From NCBI RefSeq assembly GCF_024746795.1, contig NZ_CP080524.1, positions 2,892,001-2,956,000 on the forward strand: 64,000 nt of DNA, in the 5' to 3' direction. This stretch comes from Mesorhizobium sp. AR10 (GTDB lineage Bacteria; Pseudomonadota; Alphaproteobacteria; Rhizobiales; Rhizobiaceae). Of the stretch, positions 9,017 through 18,295 are shown piece by piece (position 1 is the stretch's first letter; each line of letters begins with the position of its first letter). The notes below the pieces were generated by a model that worked only from the letters and a program-made list of their open reading frames with translations, made no database searches and had not been told where the DNA came from. Made by a program: the position numbers and the translations under genes.

Positions 9017-10010
9017 GGCATAGCACCATGCGCCGAAAGTCAGCCTCATCCCAATCGGCGACCGTGACGCGCGGCAGTCGGAAAGGGTCGACGCGAGGCT
9101 CGGCTTCACGCGGCAGGGCGGTTACTGCGTAGTCCATGCCGGCAGACCTTACGGCGTTGGCGGTGCTGCCATTGAAATCTCCAAACGGATATGCGAATCC
9201 CACCACCCGACGTCCGGTAATCTCCTCGCATTCTTGGCGGCTGCCCGAAATCTCGCGTTTTAGATCGTCCCGTTTCAGCAGCGGCAAGGATGGGTGCGTG
9301 CGGGTGTGGGCGCCGATCGAAATGCCATCGATATCGGCGAGCTGCCGCAGCTCCGAATGCGTCATGGCGCGATCGCTCCCTCGGGGACTGGCGTCGGTTC
9401 CTGCCCATCTTGCAAGCCGCTCCAGCGCCTTCTCGCGTTCGTGTGCTCTCAACGGCTTCAGCAGTGCGTGCAAGTCGAAATGGAGCTTCGTGCGGTTGAT
9501 CGCGTTATTGGAGTCCGCCTGCATTGCGTCCTTCCCCACGCGCCAGTCATAGTTTCGGCCAGCGATCTCGATCTCCAGAGCATTCGGGAGAGCTGGCGTT
9601 TCCAAAATGATGCGGGATAGAATATCCCACCAGAACACTGACGGATCGGTGATCGCATGGGTGGTGACGAAGACAGTCGCAGGACAGTTCATACGCCGCA
9701 GGATCGGCACGCCGTTTTGGAGGACATCCGCGTAGCCGTCGTCAAAGGTGATTGCCACCGCATTTCTCGGTGGCCGTCCCTCGCGAAGCCGTTGCGCCAA
9801 CCATTGCATGGGAACAATGTCACGCGCTTTCGTCAAGACTTCGATCTGGCGTGCGAAATTTTGCGGCGAAACCGCGAGTTCCCAGGGATCGACGGGCGGT
9901 GCTCCGACGCGGTGATACATCAGCACCATAGGTCGATTGAAACCGGCAAGCAGGCGCGCCCCTTGCAGGAGTTTGCTGACAGTTTGACGCGCAGTCACGG
10001 CGCCGCTCAT
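9009..10010 (-). CDS. Polysaccharide deacetylase (carbohydrate esterase family 4)
   Basis: A 333-residue NodB-homology protein. It has MVLMYHRVG near the N-terminus, the catalytic and metal-binding TFDDGY motif at about residues 88-93, the zinc-site HTRTHPSL motif, and FAYPFGDFN further on. Such enzymes remove N- or O-acetyl groups from sugar polymers or their precursors. No signal peptide is evident, so it may act on cytoplasmic lipid-linked intermediates. It overlaps both neighbours by a few bases inside the glycosyltransferase operon, which ties it to repeat-unit assembly. It is not the nodulation gene nodB: it is longer, and no other nod genes are present. Confidence 0.9.
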   Translation of the reverse strand: MSGAVTARQTVSKLLQGARLLAGFNRPMVLMYHRVGAPPVDPWELAVSPQNFARQIEVLTKARDIVPMQWLAQRLREGRPPRNAVAITFDDGYADVLQNGVPILRRMNCPATVFVTTHAITDPSVFWWDILSRIILETPALPNALEIEIAGRNYDWRVGKDAMQADSNNAINRTKLHFDLHALLKPLRAHEREKALERLARWAGTDASPRGSDRAMTHSELRQLADIDGISIGAHTRTHPSLPLLKRDDLKREISGSRQECEEITGRRVVGFAYPFGDFNGSTANAVRSAGMDYAVTALPREAEPRVDPFRLPRVTVADWDEADFRRMVLCHG

Positions 10011-11566
10011 CGCCTGAAAGCCCGCGCCGCGACTATTACCGGACAGTAGGGGTCGTTCACATCAAGTAATGCCGAATTCAGCTCATGTTCTGCCAGGCCG
10101 TAGAGGAAGCCCGTAGCAGAATATGCATTTCCATAGTGACTGACTTCGACGTTCTTCGCCCCGAACCTGTCCGACAGAACTCGCCTTAGGGCAGCCGGAG
10201 TAATCGACCAGTACCAGCTCTCGCCCCATTCTCCCCTGTCAATCGGGCTGACCCAAGGGACTGTAATCAGGAGTACGCCTCCCGGCTTCAGGATCCGCCA
10301 CAGGGTTGCGACCGCAGCGGGTAGATCGAAAACAAGGTGCAGGGTCTGGGTGAGCACGATACAATCGAAGGTCTCGGACGGCAGATCCTCGCCGTTCGCC
10401 AGATCACCCACGAAGCTTGTCAACGGGTGGCCGTCATAACGGTTCAGAACATCGCTTGTGGTAACCCGACTGCCTCCGAAACGCATCGTATAGGCGTTGT
10501 CGCCAATCTCCAGGACCCTTCCGGATATGTTCAACGAACAGGACGCGAGGAAAGTCTCGACATAGCGGCGGTCCACTGGCTTGCCGCGATCAAACCCGAA
10601 CTCCGTGCTGAAGGGTACGGTACGCTCGAGGTCACCGAACCGGGCGCTCGAGCGGTGCCGACTTGAACGGCGCCTGATGCGATGCCGGAGCATCACGGCG
10701 GTCTGCAACGGCGCTGCAAGCGCAACGGCGATCATGCTGCTGAATTGACCGGCGACTGAAGAACGGGATCGAAGCGCTGTACCAAGCTGTGCCAGTTGCA
10801 GGTCCGTATAATGGCACTTCCATTTTTCGACACCCTGACGGTAGGCGGCCGCCCAATCAGGATTGGTCTGCGCGACGTTCCGCTGCCGGCGAAGGACCTT
10901 CAGCGCCGCGCGCAACATCATGGGATTGCTCTTCGACATATTCCTTGCGTGCCGACGGTAATCTGCGAGGTATTCCGCAGTGCAGGCAATCTTGTTCGCC
11001 CGTGATAGGCGAAGGTAGACGTCGTAATCCTCGCAAGCCCGCAGTGACCGGTCAAATCCGCCGGCGGCTTCCAATGTCCGACGGCGATAGAGCACCGTCG
11101 CATGCATTCCAATCAGGTTGCCGGTCAGGAACCCTGGATACGGGTCCGCGCCGGCCCACCTCAGTGGCACAGTATTCCTGACTGCACCGGCCTCGTCGAT
11201 GTCGCGGTAGGCACCGTAGACCAACGCGCAATCGGGATTGTCGTAAAACAAGGCAAGATTGGTGGCGAGCGCCACCGGGCGCAGCCTGTCGTCGGCATCC
11301 AGGAAGGCAATGAATTCGCCGCGCGCTGCCGTCATCCCTGTGTTACGGGCAGCGGCCAAACCCTGGTTTTTTTGGCGGATGTAGTGGACGTCGTCATATC
11401 GACGAACAACACTTTCGGGATTGTCCGACGACCCATCGTCCACAATGATGATCTCATCCGGCTTTACGGTCTGGTTGCGGACGCTGTCGATCGCTTCGGC
11501 AAGGAACCGCGCATGATTGTAGGTCGTGATGACAACTGAAACGCTGGATGCAGCGGGGCGGGTCAT
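10007..11566 (-). CDS. Glycosyltransferase family 2 fused to a class I methyltransferase
   Basis: A 519-residue two-domain enzyme. Residues about 5-300 are a GT-A family 2 transferase with VSVVITTYNHARFL, IIVDDGSSDNP, FIAFLDADDRL and CEDYDVYLRL. After a basic linker, residues about 320-519 form a SAM-dependent methyltransferase with motif I VLEIGDNAYTMRFGG, an acidic post-I TSDVLNRY, and LPSETFDCIVLTQTLH followed by LKPGGVLLITVP. The natural reading is addition of a sugar followed by methylation of it, which is often a chain-terminating or capping step in polysaccharides. It overlaps both neighbours by four bases. Motif I is slightly unusual (GDNAYT instead of GxGxG), but family members of this type occur. 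Confidence 0.9.
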   Translation of the reverse strand: MTRPAASSVSVVITTYNHARFLAEAIDSVRNQTVKPDEIIIVDDGSSDNPESVVRRYDDVHYIRQKNQGLAAARNTGMTAARGEFIAFLDADDRLRPVALATNLALFYDNPDCALVYGAYRDIDEAGAVRNTVPLRWAGADPYPGFLTGNLIGMHATVLYRRRTLEAAGGFDRSLRACEDYDVYLRLSRANKIACTAEYLADYRRHARNMSKSNPMMLRAALKVLRRQRNVAQTNPDWAAAYRQGVEKWKCHYTDLQLAQLGTALRSRSSVAGQFSSMIAVALAAPLQTAVMLRHRIRRRSSRHRSSARFGDLERTVPFSTEFGFDRGKPVDRRYVETFLASCSLNISGRVLEIGDNAYTMRFGGSRVTTSDVLNRYDGHPLTSFVGDLANGEDLPSETFDCIVLTQTLHLVFDLPAAVATLWRILKPGGVLLITVPWVSPIDRGEWGESWYWSITPAALRRVLSDRFGAKNVEVSHYGNAYSATGFLYGLAEHELNSALLDVNDPYCPVIVAARAFRR

Positions 11567-12660
11567 CTCTCACCCACTCCGTTTCGGCAGGTCGGGTAGC
11601 CGGCAAAGGTCAACCAGCCGACCGATCGCCGACATGCTTCCTCGAAGCTGACAGCCGGCTGGTATCCGAGTTCATGCTCGGCCTTGCGCCATGGAAGTTT
11701 CGTCTGGCACTGGTGCAACAGTGCACGCTCCTCCGATACCATGACCGTTGGGGCCGTAGTCGCAGCGGTCACTTTGCGTCCTGCCTTGCGCCACTCGCCG
11801 TAGCCTGCCTTCACTCCGCTGCGAACAGGCCCTGGCAGGCTTCCGACAAGCCGCCGATATCCTCCGCTTTCCTTCAGTCTTTGTTTCCAACTCGGAGCAA
11901 ACGACAATGGCGCTGAAGTCGAAATCGCGGCCAGGTCGAACCCCAGGGCCTCAGCGATCGGTCGGCAAAGATCTGCCCAACTGATCTCTTCCCGGTCTCC
12001 GATCAGATAGGTTCGCCCAGACGCCTCGGGCACTTGGATGGCAAGCTTGATCGCGTGAATGACATTGTCGACATAGGCGCTGTTGCAGATACCACGGCCG
12101 CCATCCACCAAGTAGGCGGACCCATCAATGAGCTCGTCGGCAAAACCCCCGGTCCAACGGGAGCGTGGGCCAAAGACAATTCCAGGGCGCAGCACCACTA
12201 CCTGCACCGCGCCATCGCGTGACAGTTGCCCGAGTCGACGTTCGGCATGAACCTTCGCATTGTTGTACTCGATCGTCTGATCGTCATGCAGCGCGCTCGT
12301 TTCGTCCGTCCCGAGCGGCGGCGACTGGCCATGAACGGAAGCGCTGCTGAGATAGATCAGACGAAGCACGCCGGCAGCGGCGGCTGCACGATAGACGGGC
12401 TCGATAGCATCGACGATCATGCGGGCATCACCGGCAACTGCATGTACGACGTACTGACAGCCTGCAAAGGCCGCGGTAAGAGCCTGAAGATCACGCGCAT
12501 CCGCCACCATTGCGTCAATCGCAAAGCGAGACAGACTGGCCAAAGCATCCGGCCTGCGAACGATCGGCCTCACATTCGCCCAGCCGGAAAGTTGCAGTAA
12601 CTCCACTGTACGGCAACCTATGAAGCCGTTGGCGCCAAGCACTGCAACAGTGCCAGTCAT
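11563..12660 (-). CDS. NAD-dependent epimerase/dehydratase (extended SDR)
   Basis: A 365-residue sugar-nucleotide-type short-chain dehydrogenase. It has the N-terminal dinucleotide motif GANGFIG, a YLSSASVHGQS serine region, the catalytic YxxxK as YNNAKVHAE, VVLRPGIVFGPRSRW and AYVDNVIHAI. It probably interconverts a nucleotide-activated sugar used by the neighbouring transferases; the substrate cannot be assigned. The start was set at the ATG at 12660, which overlaps the upstream stop by four bases; the longer frame to 12846 runs through that gene. The C-terminus (about 300-365) carries an EHELGYQPAVSFEEACRRSV segment typical of the family. Confidence 0.9.
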   Translation of the reverse strand: MTGTVAVLGANGFIGCRTVELLQLSGWANVRPIVRRPDALASLSRFAIDAMVADARDLQALTAAFAGCQYVVHAVAGDARMIVDAIEPVYRAAAAAGVLRLIYLSSASVHGQSPPLGTDETSALHDDQTIEYNNAKVHAERRLGQLSRDGAVQVVVLRPGIVFGPRSRWTGGFADELIDGSAYLVDGGRGICNSAYVDNVIHAIKLAIQVPEASGRTYLIGDREEISWADLCRPIAEALGFDLAAISTSAPLSFAPSWKQRLKESGGYRRLVGSLPGPVRSGVKAGYGEWRKAGRKVTAATTAPTVMVSEERALLHQCQTKLPWRKAEHELGYQPAVSFEEACRRSVGWLTFAGYPTCRNGVGER

Positions 12661-13757
12661 TGTCTGGTCCCAGCGCAAGCAGCGACATGGAGCAATTCTT
12701 CCGGACCGAGCCAGGGCATGTCCATCAGTTTCCGTCTGGCATAGCATCCCTCGACCAGATCGAGCACCTTGCGCCCAGCACTGGCCGGCACGGAAAGGGG
12801 GACCCCATTTCGGACCGCATCCACCAAGCCCGAAATCTGATCGCAAAATGCATCGACAAAATCGCGCGACCGGCCGTCGGCATTGGTGAAGGAGGCGAAA
12901 CCTGTCGTGCGACTTCCATTCAAGGCGACCTCCACAGTCTCGGTCTCATTGACTGTCCAGGAAATCGAGCCACGTTCGCCCTCAAGGCGGTACAGATTCG
13001 GGCGAGCCCAATCCCGGCTCAACCTGACTGTCGCGTCGAAGTCGCCAAAACGCAGCCGGACAAGGCAGTTCGCCTCGACGCCGCCCATTGCGTCATCGGC
13101 GTAGTGGATTTCATCGGGTTCTCCAAACCACCAGGTCAGGAGGTCAAGGCAATGCGTGCCGATATCCTGAAGCACGCCACCACCGGATTCCGCGAAACTG
13201 AAATAGCTCATCGAAGCAACCGGCCACTGGAAGGAGCCGCCCTCAAAACAACTGACGCTTCGTAACCGTCCGATCATTCCGGCCTCCAGCATGGCCTTTA
13301 TCGACCGCGTCGCTGGGAACTGCCTTCTGACGAGCCCTGTTGCCACATGAAGATTGTTGGCTGCCGCTGCCGCCAGGGTACGATCCGCTTCGGAGCTGCT
13401 CGTGGCCATCGGCTTTTCGCACAGAACATGCATCCCGGCTTCCAACGCCTGTATCGACTGATCAGCATGATATCCAGGTGGCGAAGCAATGATCGCGATA
13501 TCGGCGTCCATCGCCAAAAGGCCGTCGAAACTGGCCGCAACCTTGGCTGAGGGCAGTCGTGCCTGAACGAGTGCGGCCTGCTTCGCATCTGGATCGAATA
13601 TCCCTGCGACTGCAACTTGGCCTCTGCTTTGCAGGCGTGAAAGCGCTTCCGCATAGTACAGCTTTGTGACGGCGCCACATCCGGCCAAAACGAGCCGGAC
13701 CGGTTCATCTTCCCGATGACCTGCAGGCCGCTGCTCGGTTTCAGCCAGGATGGACAA
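12657..13757 (-). CDS. Gfo/Idh/MocA family oxidoreductase
   Basis: A 366-residue NAD(P)-dependent oxidoreductase. It has the Rossmann motif VLAGCGAVTKLYY, DIAIIASPPGYHAD, the family's conserved E-K-P in LCEKPMATS, and the DIGTHCLDLLTWW segment with the catalytic histidine. In polysaccharide clusters this family makes 3-keto or otherwise modified nucleotide sugars. There is no suitable ATG without long overlap. A TTG at 13757 is preceded by GGGAGG with six bases between, a strong ribosome-binding site, and overlaps the upstream gene by only 17 bp, so it was chosen over the ATG at 13799. Confidence 0.88.
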   Translation of the reverse strand: MSILAETEQRPAGHREDEPVRLVLAGCGAVTKLYYAEALSRLQSRGQVAVAGIFDPDAKQAALVQARLPSAKVAASFDGLLAMDADIAIIASPPGYHADQSIQALEAGMHVLCEKPMATSSSEADRTLAAAAANNLHVATGLVRRQFPATRSIKAMLEAGMIGRLRSVSCFEGGSFQWPVASMSYFSFAESGGGVLQDIGTHCLDLLTWWFGEPDEIHYADDAMGGVEANCLVRLRFGDFDATVRLSRDWARPNLYRLEGERGSISWTVNETETVEVALNGSRTTGFASFTNADGRSRDFVDAFCDQISGLVDAVRNGVPLSVPASAGRKVLDLVEGCYARRKLMDMPWLGPEELLHVAACAGTRQ

Positions 13758-14733
13758 TCCTGCCTCCCTGTCTTGCAACGAGCCGCAGCATTCGCCCAAT
13801 TGTCTTGAGTGAGGGATCGAAGCGGAACGCTTCGCTCATCTGCGCCAGGCAGCCAGCCCAATCACCGGCGCCGAGCAGTCGCCGCGCAGTATCGAGAGCG
13901 CTTAGCGCATAGGTCCGTCGGGCCGACGCAGCGACATCGTCCGCAAGCTCGGTTGGAAGATAGCTCTTGAAAATATCGATCGCCATTCGCGTGTAGGCCA
14001 TGTCCTCGGCACTTCGGATATGGCGCCCTGTGTTCGACTGGGGGTGCATCCGATAAAGTGCAAGGGCCTGCGGTTCGTACCAGACAGGAAACTGAGAAGC
14101 GATACGGACCCACATCTCCCAGTCTTCACTGCATTTCAGCCGCCGGTCGAATGCACCGAGTTCTTCATAGACCGCGCGCCGCACCACGATTGATGGCGTC
14201 ATGATATGCTGTTCCAGCGCCAGTCGAACCGCCGCATTCTCGAGCCGTCCGGGGCTTGACTGCATTGCAGGCGGGATCGACAGCTCCTGTCCGTGGGCAT
14301 CCATGAAGATCGCCCGACAGAATGCCGCGCCCGTACTCGGGTCCGCATCGAAGCCTCGTCCGAGCAATTCGTAGAAGCCGGGGCGGACAGCGTCGTCGCC
14401 GTGCAGGAGATGTACGAGTTCGCCCTGGGCACGTTCCAGGCAGGTATGGAAGTTGCCGATATGCCCTAGATTCTGCGGCTGGTGGAAAAAGCCAACGCGG
14501 TTCCTACCGATTTCATTCAAGACTCTTTGCGGATCATCGGACGAACAGTCGTCAACCACCTCGATTTGCATCTGAGCCGGGCCGGGGTCCTGCGCCAGCA
14601 CGCTTTCCAGCGTTGCGGCAAGAAAGCGGGCGCAGTTATAGGCGGGGATCATTACCGACCATTTCGGGCGAGCAGCCTCGCGTGGCAACGGCGAGATCGG
14701 ATCGCGATACTCGAAGTCGTGGACCGCAGTCAT
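13741..14733 (-). CDS. Family 2 glycosyltransferase
   Basis: A 330-residue GT-A transferase: WSVMIPAYNCARFL, QIEVVDDCSSDD, then LVHLLHGDDAV, where the usual DxD is replaced by GDD, and CSEDWEMWVRIA. The C-terminal third has an ALSALDTARRLLGAGDWAGCL helical stretch like that of other exopolysaccharide transferases. It overlaps the preceding gene by four bases and the following one by about 17. It is predicted to be cytoplasmic or peripheral to the membrane, and to add one residue of the repeat unit. Confidence 0.91.
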   Translation of the reverse strand: MTAVHDFEYRDPISPLPREAARPKWSVMIPAYNCARFLAATLESVLAQDPGPAQMQIEVVDDCSSDDPQRVLNEIGRNRVGFFHQPQNLGHIGNFHTCLERAQGELVHLLHGDDAVRPGFYELLGRGFDADPSTGAAFCRAIFMDAHGQELSIPPAMQSSPGRLENAAVRLALEQHIMTPSIVVRRAVYEELGAFDRRLKCSEDWEMWVRIASQFPVWYEPQALALYRMHPQSNTGRHIRSAEDMAYTRMAIDIFKSYLPTELADDVAASARRTYALSALDTARRLLGAGDWAGCLAQMSEAFRFDPSLKTIGRMLRLVARQGGRIVHPG

Positions 14734-15662
14734 CTCTGGAGCACCGAGGACTTCAAAAGGTGCAGCCCCAACCTGGCAATGTCGCGTTTGGGCACCTCAC
14801 GTGCGACACCACCGCCGCGAAGGCTCCGCAGGAAGCACGATCTGGCCGATGGCAAATCGCCTTCTACCAGATACCGCATTGACCATTCATAGAAGTAGCG
14901 GGAGCAGCCGCCACGCGCAGAATTTGCCCCTTGAGTGTCCATGACCTGCGCCATGCGCCGGTAAAATCCCTCGATCGCATCCAGCTTGGGTCGAGTTGGC
15001 AGTGCCGATACGAGTCCGCCCGGATGCAGACGGTAGACACCTGCTACCTCGTCGACGAAAGCGAGATCTGCTGTCTTTGCGCAAAGCACATACAGCGGCC
15101 AGTCAGTAATCGGAAAGAAATCAGCATACCACGACGGCACGTTTCGAACGCACGCGGTTCGCATCATGCCGGCGCAAGTTGCGAAAGGATTGCCTTCCCA
15201 GATATCCCTTTGTGTCACGATGGGTTTCTGGTCCGCCCGCGTCCATCGCGTCGATGTGACCTCATCGCCATCTGCCACGACTGCATTATAGAATATTGCG
15301 GAGAGTTCCGGGTGCGCGTCGAGATGGGCCGCCTGATCTTTCAGCTTGGTTCTGGATGTCCACAGGTCGTCGCCATCGAGGATCGAGACGTAGCGCCCAC
15401 GCGCCACCCGGAGTCCCCTCGCGACGACTTCGTTCGATCTCACATTGCTGCCGGAATAGATCGCCGACAGCTTTTCAGGATGGTTGGAAACATATCGCTC
15501 GACAATCTCGCGGGTACCGTCGGTCGAAAAGTCTTCACTGATCAATATCTCGACATCGAAATCGGCCTCTTGCATGAGAGCGCTGTCGATTGCGGCCGCC
15601 ACGTAGCGTGCGTGATTGTAAGTGACAATAAGGACGGTCACGCGAACCGTTGATTCATTCAC
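14730..15662 (-). CDS. Family 2 glycosyltransferase
   Basis: A 310-residue GT-A transferase with VTVLIVTYNHARYV, the ILISEDFSTDGTR variant of the first acidic motif, VSILDGDDLWTS, and a DWPLYVLCA acceptor region. A 58-bp gap separates it from the epimerase gene upstream, with no terminator visible, so it is likely still in the same operon. The TFPITDWPLY-like region and the length resemble transferases found in mixed sulfated or O-antigen clusters. The sugar is not predictable. Confidence 0.91.
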   Translation of the reverse strand: MNESTVRVTVLIVTYNHARYVAAAIDSALMQEADFDVEILISEDFSTDGTREIVERYVSNHPEKLSAIYSGSNVRSNEVVARGLRVARGRYVSILDGDDLWTSRTKLKDQAAHLDAHPELSAIFYNAVVADGDEVTSTRWTRADQKPIVTQRDIWEGNPFATCAGMMRTACVRNVPSWYADFFPITDWPLYVLCAKTADLAFVDEVAGVYRLHPGGLVSALPTRPKLDAIEGFYRRMAQVMDTQGANSARGGCSRYFYEWSMRYLVEGDLPSARSCFLRSLRGGGVAREVPKRDIARLGLHLLKSSVLQR

Positions 15663-15720
15663 CTTCCGCTCCGCAGTACATGCCGCCGCCTAACTCAAAT
15701 CATGCCGATCATTGCCGGCT

Positions 15721-16692
15721 CTAGATCGCATGGGTTGCCCTCATTTGCGTAATTCCACCGTTGGCCTCAAACCAGCGCAAGGTGCGCACGAGACCCTCTT
15801 CATAGGGCACTTTGCACGACCACCCAGGCAGGATTCTTCGGCACAGTGTCAGGTCAGGACGCCGGTTGGTCGGATCCTGTGGCGCCGGCTCATCATGAAC
15901 AATTGTCGTTCCGGGAATGAGGCCAGCAACATACTGCGCGATCTCAAGCACCGAAATTTCGCGGTCGTTTCCTACGTTGACTGCTCCTACATGATTGAAG
16001 TTCTCCAGCCAGAACAGCCGTTCGAGCCCATCGACAATATCGTCGACATAACCCCAGCTGCGGGTTTGGAGACCATCACCATGAACGACGATCGGCTTGC
16101 CGGACAACGCATTAGCGATAAAGTTGGAAACAGCACGCCCATCATCGGCTCGAGTGCGCGGACCGTAGACGTTAAAGATCCTGGCAACCCGCACATCGAC
16201 GCCACGGACACGGTTACTCTCGAAGAGGAGCGCCTCGGTGCAGCGCTTGCCTTCGTCGTAGGAAGAGCGCGGGCCGGTACAGTCCACTGAGCCCCGATAC
16301 GTCTCGGGCAGCGGGTTGACCAACGGATTTCCATAAACCTCGGAGGACGACGCAAAGCAGATTCGCCCACCCTTTTTGAGCAGCTTCAAAAGCCGCACAG
16401 CGCCAATCAGATTTGCTGAGATGGTCCGCTCGGGCTCCCGCATATAGACTGGCGGCGACGCGGGCGACGCAAGATGGAAAATCTCGTCGAATTGGAAATC
16501 GGATGTGAAATGCTCCACCTCGCAGCGGACCATCACTAGGCGATGATCTTGGGTATGATCGACGTTTTCTGCCCTGCCGGTCCATAGGCTGTCGACCACA
16601 ACCAGCATGGCCAAATCGTTTCTTTTGAGCAGGCGGTCGACCAGGTGCGACCCGATGAATCCTGCTCCTCCAGCCAACAACAGCTTCTTCAT
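15721..16692 (-). CDS. NAD-dependent epimerase/dehydratase, UDP-glucuronate-decarboxylase-like
   Basis: A 323-residue extended SDR. It starts MKKLLLAGGAGFIGSHL, has FASSSEVYGNP, the catalytic SSYDEGKRCTE (YxxxK), ARIFNVYGPRTR, and HGDGLQTRSWGYVDDIVDGL. The combination SYDEGKR..NVYGPR..DG.QTRS..YVDD is characteristic of the UDP-xylose synthase/UDP-glucuronate decarboxylase branch, so the product may be UDP-xylose or a related 4-keto sugar. The start at 16692 lies one base after the upstream gene's stop; the longer frame would overlap that gene by 60 bp. Confidence 0.9.
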   Translation of the reverse strand: MKKLLLAGGAGFIGSHLVDRLLKRNDLAMLVVVDSLWTGRAENVDHTQDHRLVMVRCEVEHFTSDFQFDEIFHLASPASPPVYMREPERTISANLIGAVRLLKLLKKGGRICFASSSEVYGNPLVNPLPETYRGSVDCTGPRSSYDEGKRCTEALLFESNRVRGVDVRVARIFNVYGPRTRADDGRAVSNFIANALSGKPIVVHGDGLQTRSWGYVDDIVDGLERLFWLENFNHVGAVNVGNDREISVLEIAQYVAGLIPGTTIVHDEPAPQDPTNRRPDLTLCRRILPGWSCKVPYEEGLVRTLRWFEANGGITQMRATHAI

Positions 16693-16693
16693 C

Positions 16694-17884
16694 TCATGTC
16701 TCGAGGGGACGTAGTAGGCTGCCGGAATTAGTGTCCTCGTTGGGCATTGCAAGCGTCCCTTGTTCAGGAGGCCACGTCAAATAGGCTCCGCGTGGTCCAA
16801 GTTTCTCGTCCATTACAGCAAGATTGCTGAGCCCCACGCGGCGGTTGGCATGCTCGGCCGAATCCGCAAACTCATGAATAGAGTAGTTCCAAAAATTTCG
16901 TCCGATCTCCGAGCTGCGGTCCTGGGTTTCCGGCTGCGGAAGCACTCGCTTCACCTCGCGCAAGAAAATCTCTGCGATTGCTGCAACCAGTTTCGCGAAC
17001 TGCACAGGTGACCGGAAGAGCATTTTGGTGCAGTGCCTGGCGACCGCCGCAAATCGGCGCGTCATTAGCCCAAGCTTGGCAATCTCGACATCGGTACGGA
17101 ACATCGCATCCAGCAAGTCCGGCTTCACCGCCTCTGTGCAGCGGGCAAGTACGCTTTCGAGCACCAACCGACGCGAGATGAGCATTCGCACGAAATCTGC
17201 CGACATATTCCCTGGGGTTCGGCGATATCCGACAAGATGCTCCTCAACGGCGCCGAAGCGGTATTTCGAGGCAATGCTTTGTTGGATGAAGAAGTCCTCG
17301 CAACCCTCTGCACCGCTCTCGCGCAATCGCGAGGAGTAGCCACCCATTTCGAAGAGAACATCGCGCCGAAACATCGCCGAACTGCCGTTGCCGATGAAAT
17401 TCTGTCCGAGATGCTGCATGAACACCCATCCATTCGGGTGCCTCCGCTTCGGCGTCATGATCACCATATCATCGGCATCAATCGTCCGGTAAAGTGTATA
17501 GACAAGCCCTAAATCATTGCCAGCCGCAGCGAAAACACGCAGTTGCTTTTCGAGCTTGGTCGGGTGCCAGAGGTCATCGGCGTCTACGGGCGCTATAAAG
17601 GTGCCTTTGCTTGCCCGCAACCCCGCATTCCGCGCCGACGCGACGCCACCATTCTTCTGTTGGAGCAACTTGATGCGCCCGTCGCCATCAGCCAGTCGTC
17701 GAACGATCGATGCTGTTCCGTCGGTCGAACCATCGTCAACGACTATCATTTCGATATTCCTATGCGTTTGGGCGAGCACGGACGCCAAGGTACGCTCGAT
17801 GAATGGTTCCGCGTTGTAGGCAGGGATGATAACCGCCACGAGCGCGTGGGCAGAGTGTTGTGAATTGCCTGGCAGCTCCGCCAT
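16694..17884 (-). CDS. Family 2 glycosyltransferase, first gene of the ten-gene operon
   Basis: A 396-residue protein from the chosen ATG at 17884. It has LVAVIIPAYNAEPF, MIVVDDGSTDGT, FIAPVDADDLWHP and GCEDFFIQQSIA. After the GT domain it continues for about 100 residues with helices such as FRSPVQFAKLVAAIAEIFLREV. An upstream ATG at 17992 in the same frame would add 36 unconserved residues; neither start has a clear ribosome-binding site, so the N-terminus is uncertain. Nine further genes follow with overlaps or short gaps, so its promoter, in the 17.9-18.3 kb gap, probably drives the whole set. Confidence 0.88.
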   Translation of the reverse strand: MAELPGNSQHSAHALVAVIIPAYNAEPFIERTLASVLAQTHRNIEMIVVDDGSTDGTASIVRRLADGDGRIKLLQQKNGGVASARNAGLRASKGTFIAPVDADDLWHPTKLEKQLRVFAAAGNDLGLVYTLYRTIDADDMVIMTPKRRHPNGWVFMQHLGQNFIGNGSSAMFRRDVLFEMGGYSSRLRESGAEGCEDFFIQQSIASKYRFGAVEEHLVGYRRTPGNMSADFVRMLISRRLVLESVLARCTEAVKPDLLDAMFRTDVEIAKLGLMTRRFAAVARHCTKMLFRSPVQFAKLVAAIAEIFLREVKRVLPQPETQDRSSEIGRNFWNYSIHEFADSAEHANRRVGLSNLAVMDEKLGPRGAYLTWPPEQGTLAMPNEDTNSGSLLRPLET

Positions 17885-18295
17885 CCCCCTATTCACGCCC
17901 GAACGAAGAGCACTGGGATCGCCCCCAGAACGGCTGGAAATGATCTTGGGACAATTCATCAATAAGACAATCAAGCAGCCTAAAGTTCGCAAAGACCTGA
18001 TGAGAGATTGACGGACAGAGTGCCATCTGAACCCTTCTCCGCTGGTGTGCAGGCGTCCGCAAAAACCACTGAATGTCTTTGTGTTTCAGCGTTCTTCGTT
18101 TGCTGCTATCCGCCGCAACGCTCGGCACAGAGTTGCTGGGATGGGTCGTTCACCGCACATATTAGCTGAAACTACTATTCATGCCAAGAAGCTGAAACCG
18201 GGCGATATAGCGACGGCGGCGGGCTCTATCTCCGCGTAAGAAAAGGCGAAACCAAGTCCCGGGCCGTCGCCCGCCTATAATACATATTTAGCTAG
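17885..18295. other. Intergenic region upstream of the glycosyltransferase operon
   Basis: This gap should hold the operon promoter. No CRP-like palindrome of the kind found elsewhere in the locus was seen. An integrase scrap occupies part of it and is listed separately. Confidence 0.5.
18165..18280 (+). pseudogene. N-terminal scrap of a phage/island-type tyrosine integrase
   Basis: One frame gives AKKLKPGDI, and the next gives YSDGGGLYLRVRKGETKSRA then VARL and a stop. Joined, these match the conserved start of P4-type integrases (KALKPGD..Y.DGGGLYLRV..G.KSW). A shift at about 18204-18208 separates the halves, and the rest of the gene is missing. It is a remnant of an island integrase inside the polysaccharide locus. 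Confidence 0.6.

Noticed and set aside
9009..10010. The deacetylase as the nodulation gene nodB
   Set aside because: It is 333 residues long, embedded in a glycosyltransferase operon, and no nodA, nodC or nod box is present.
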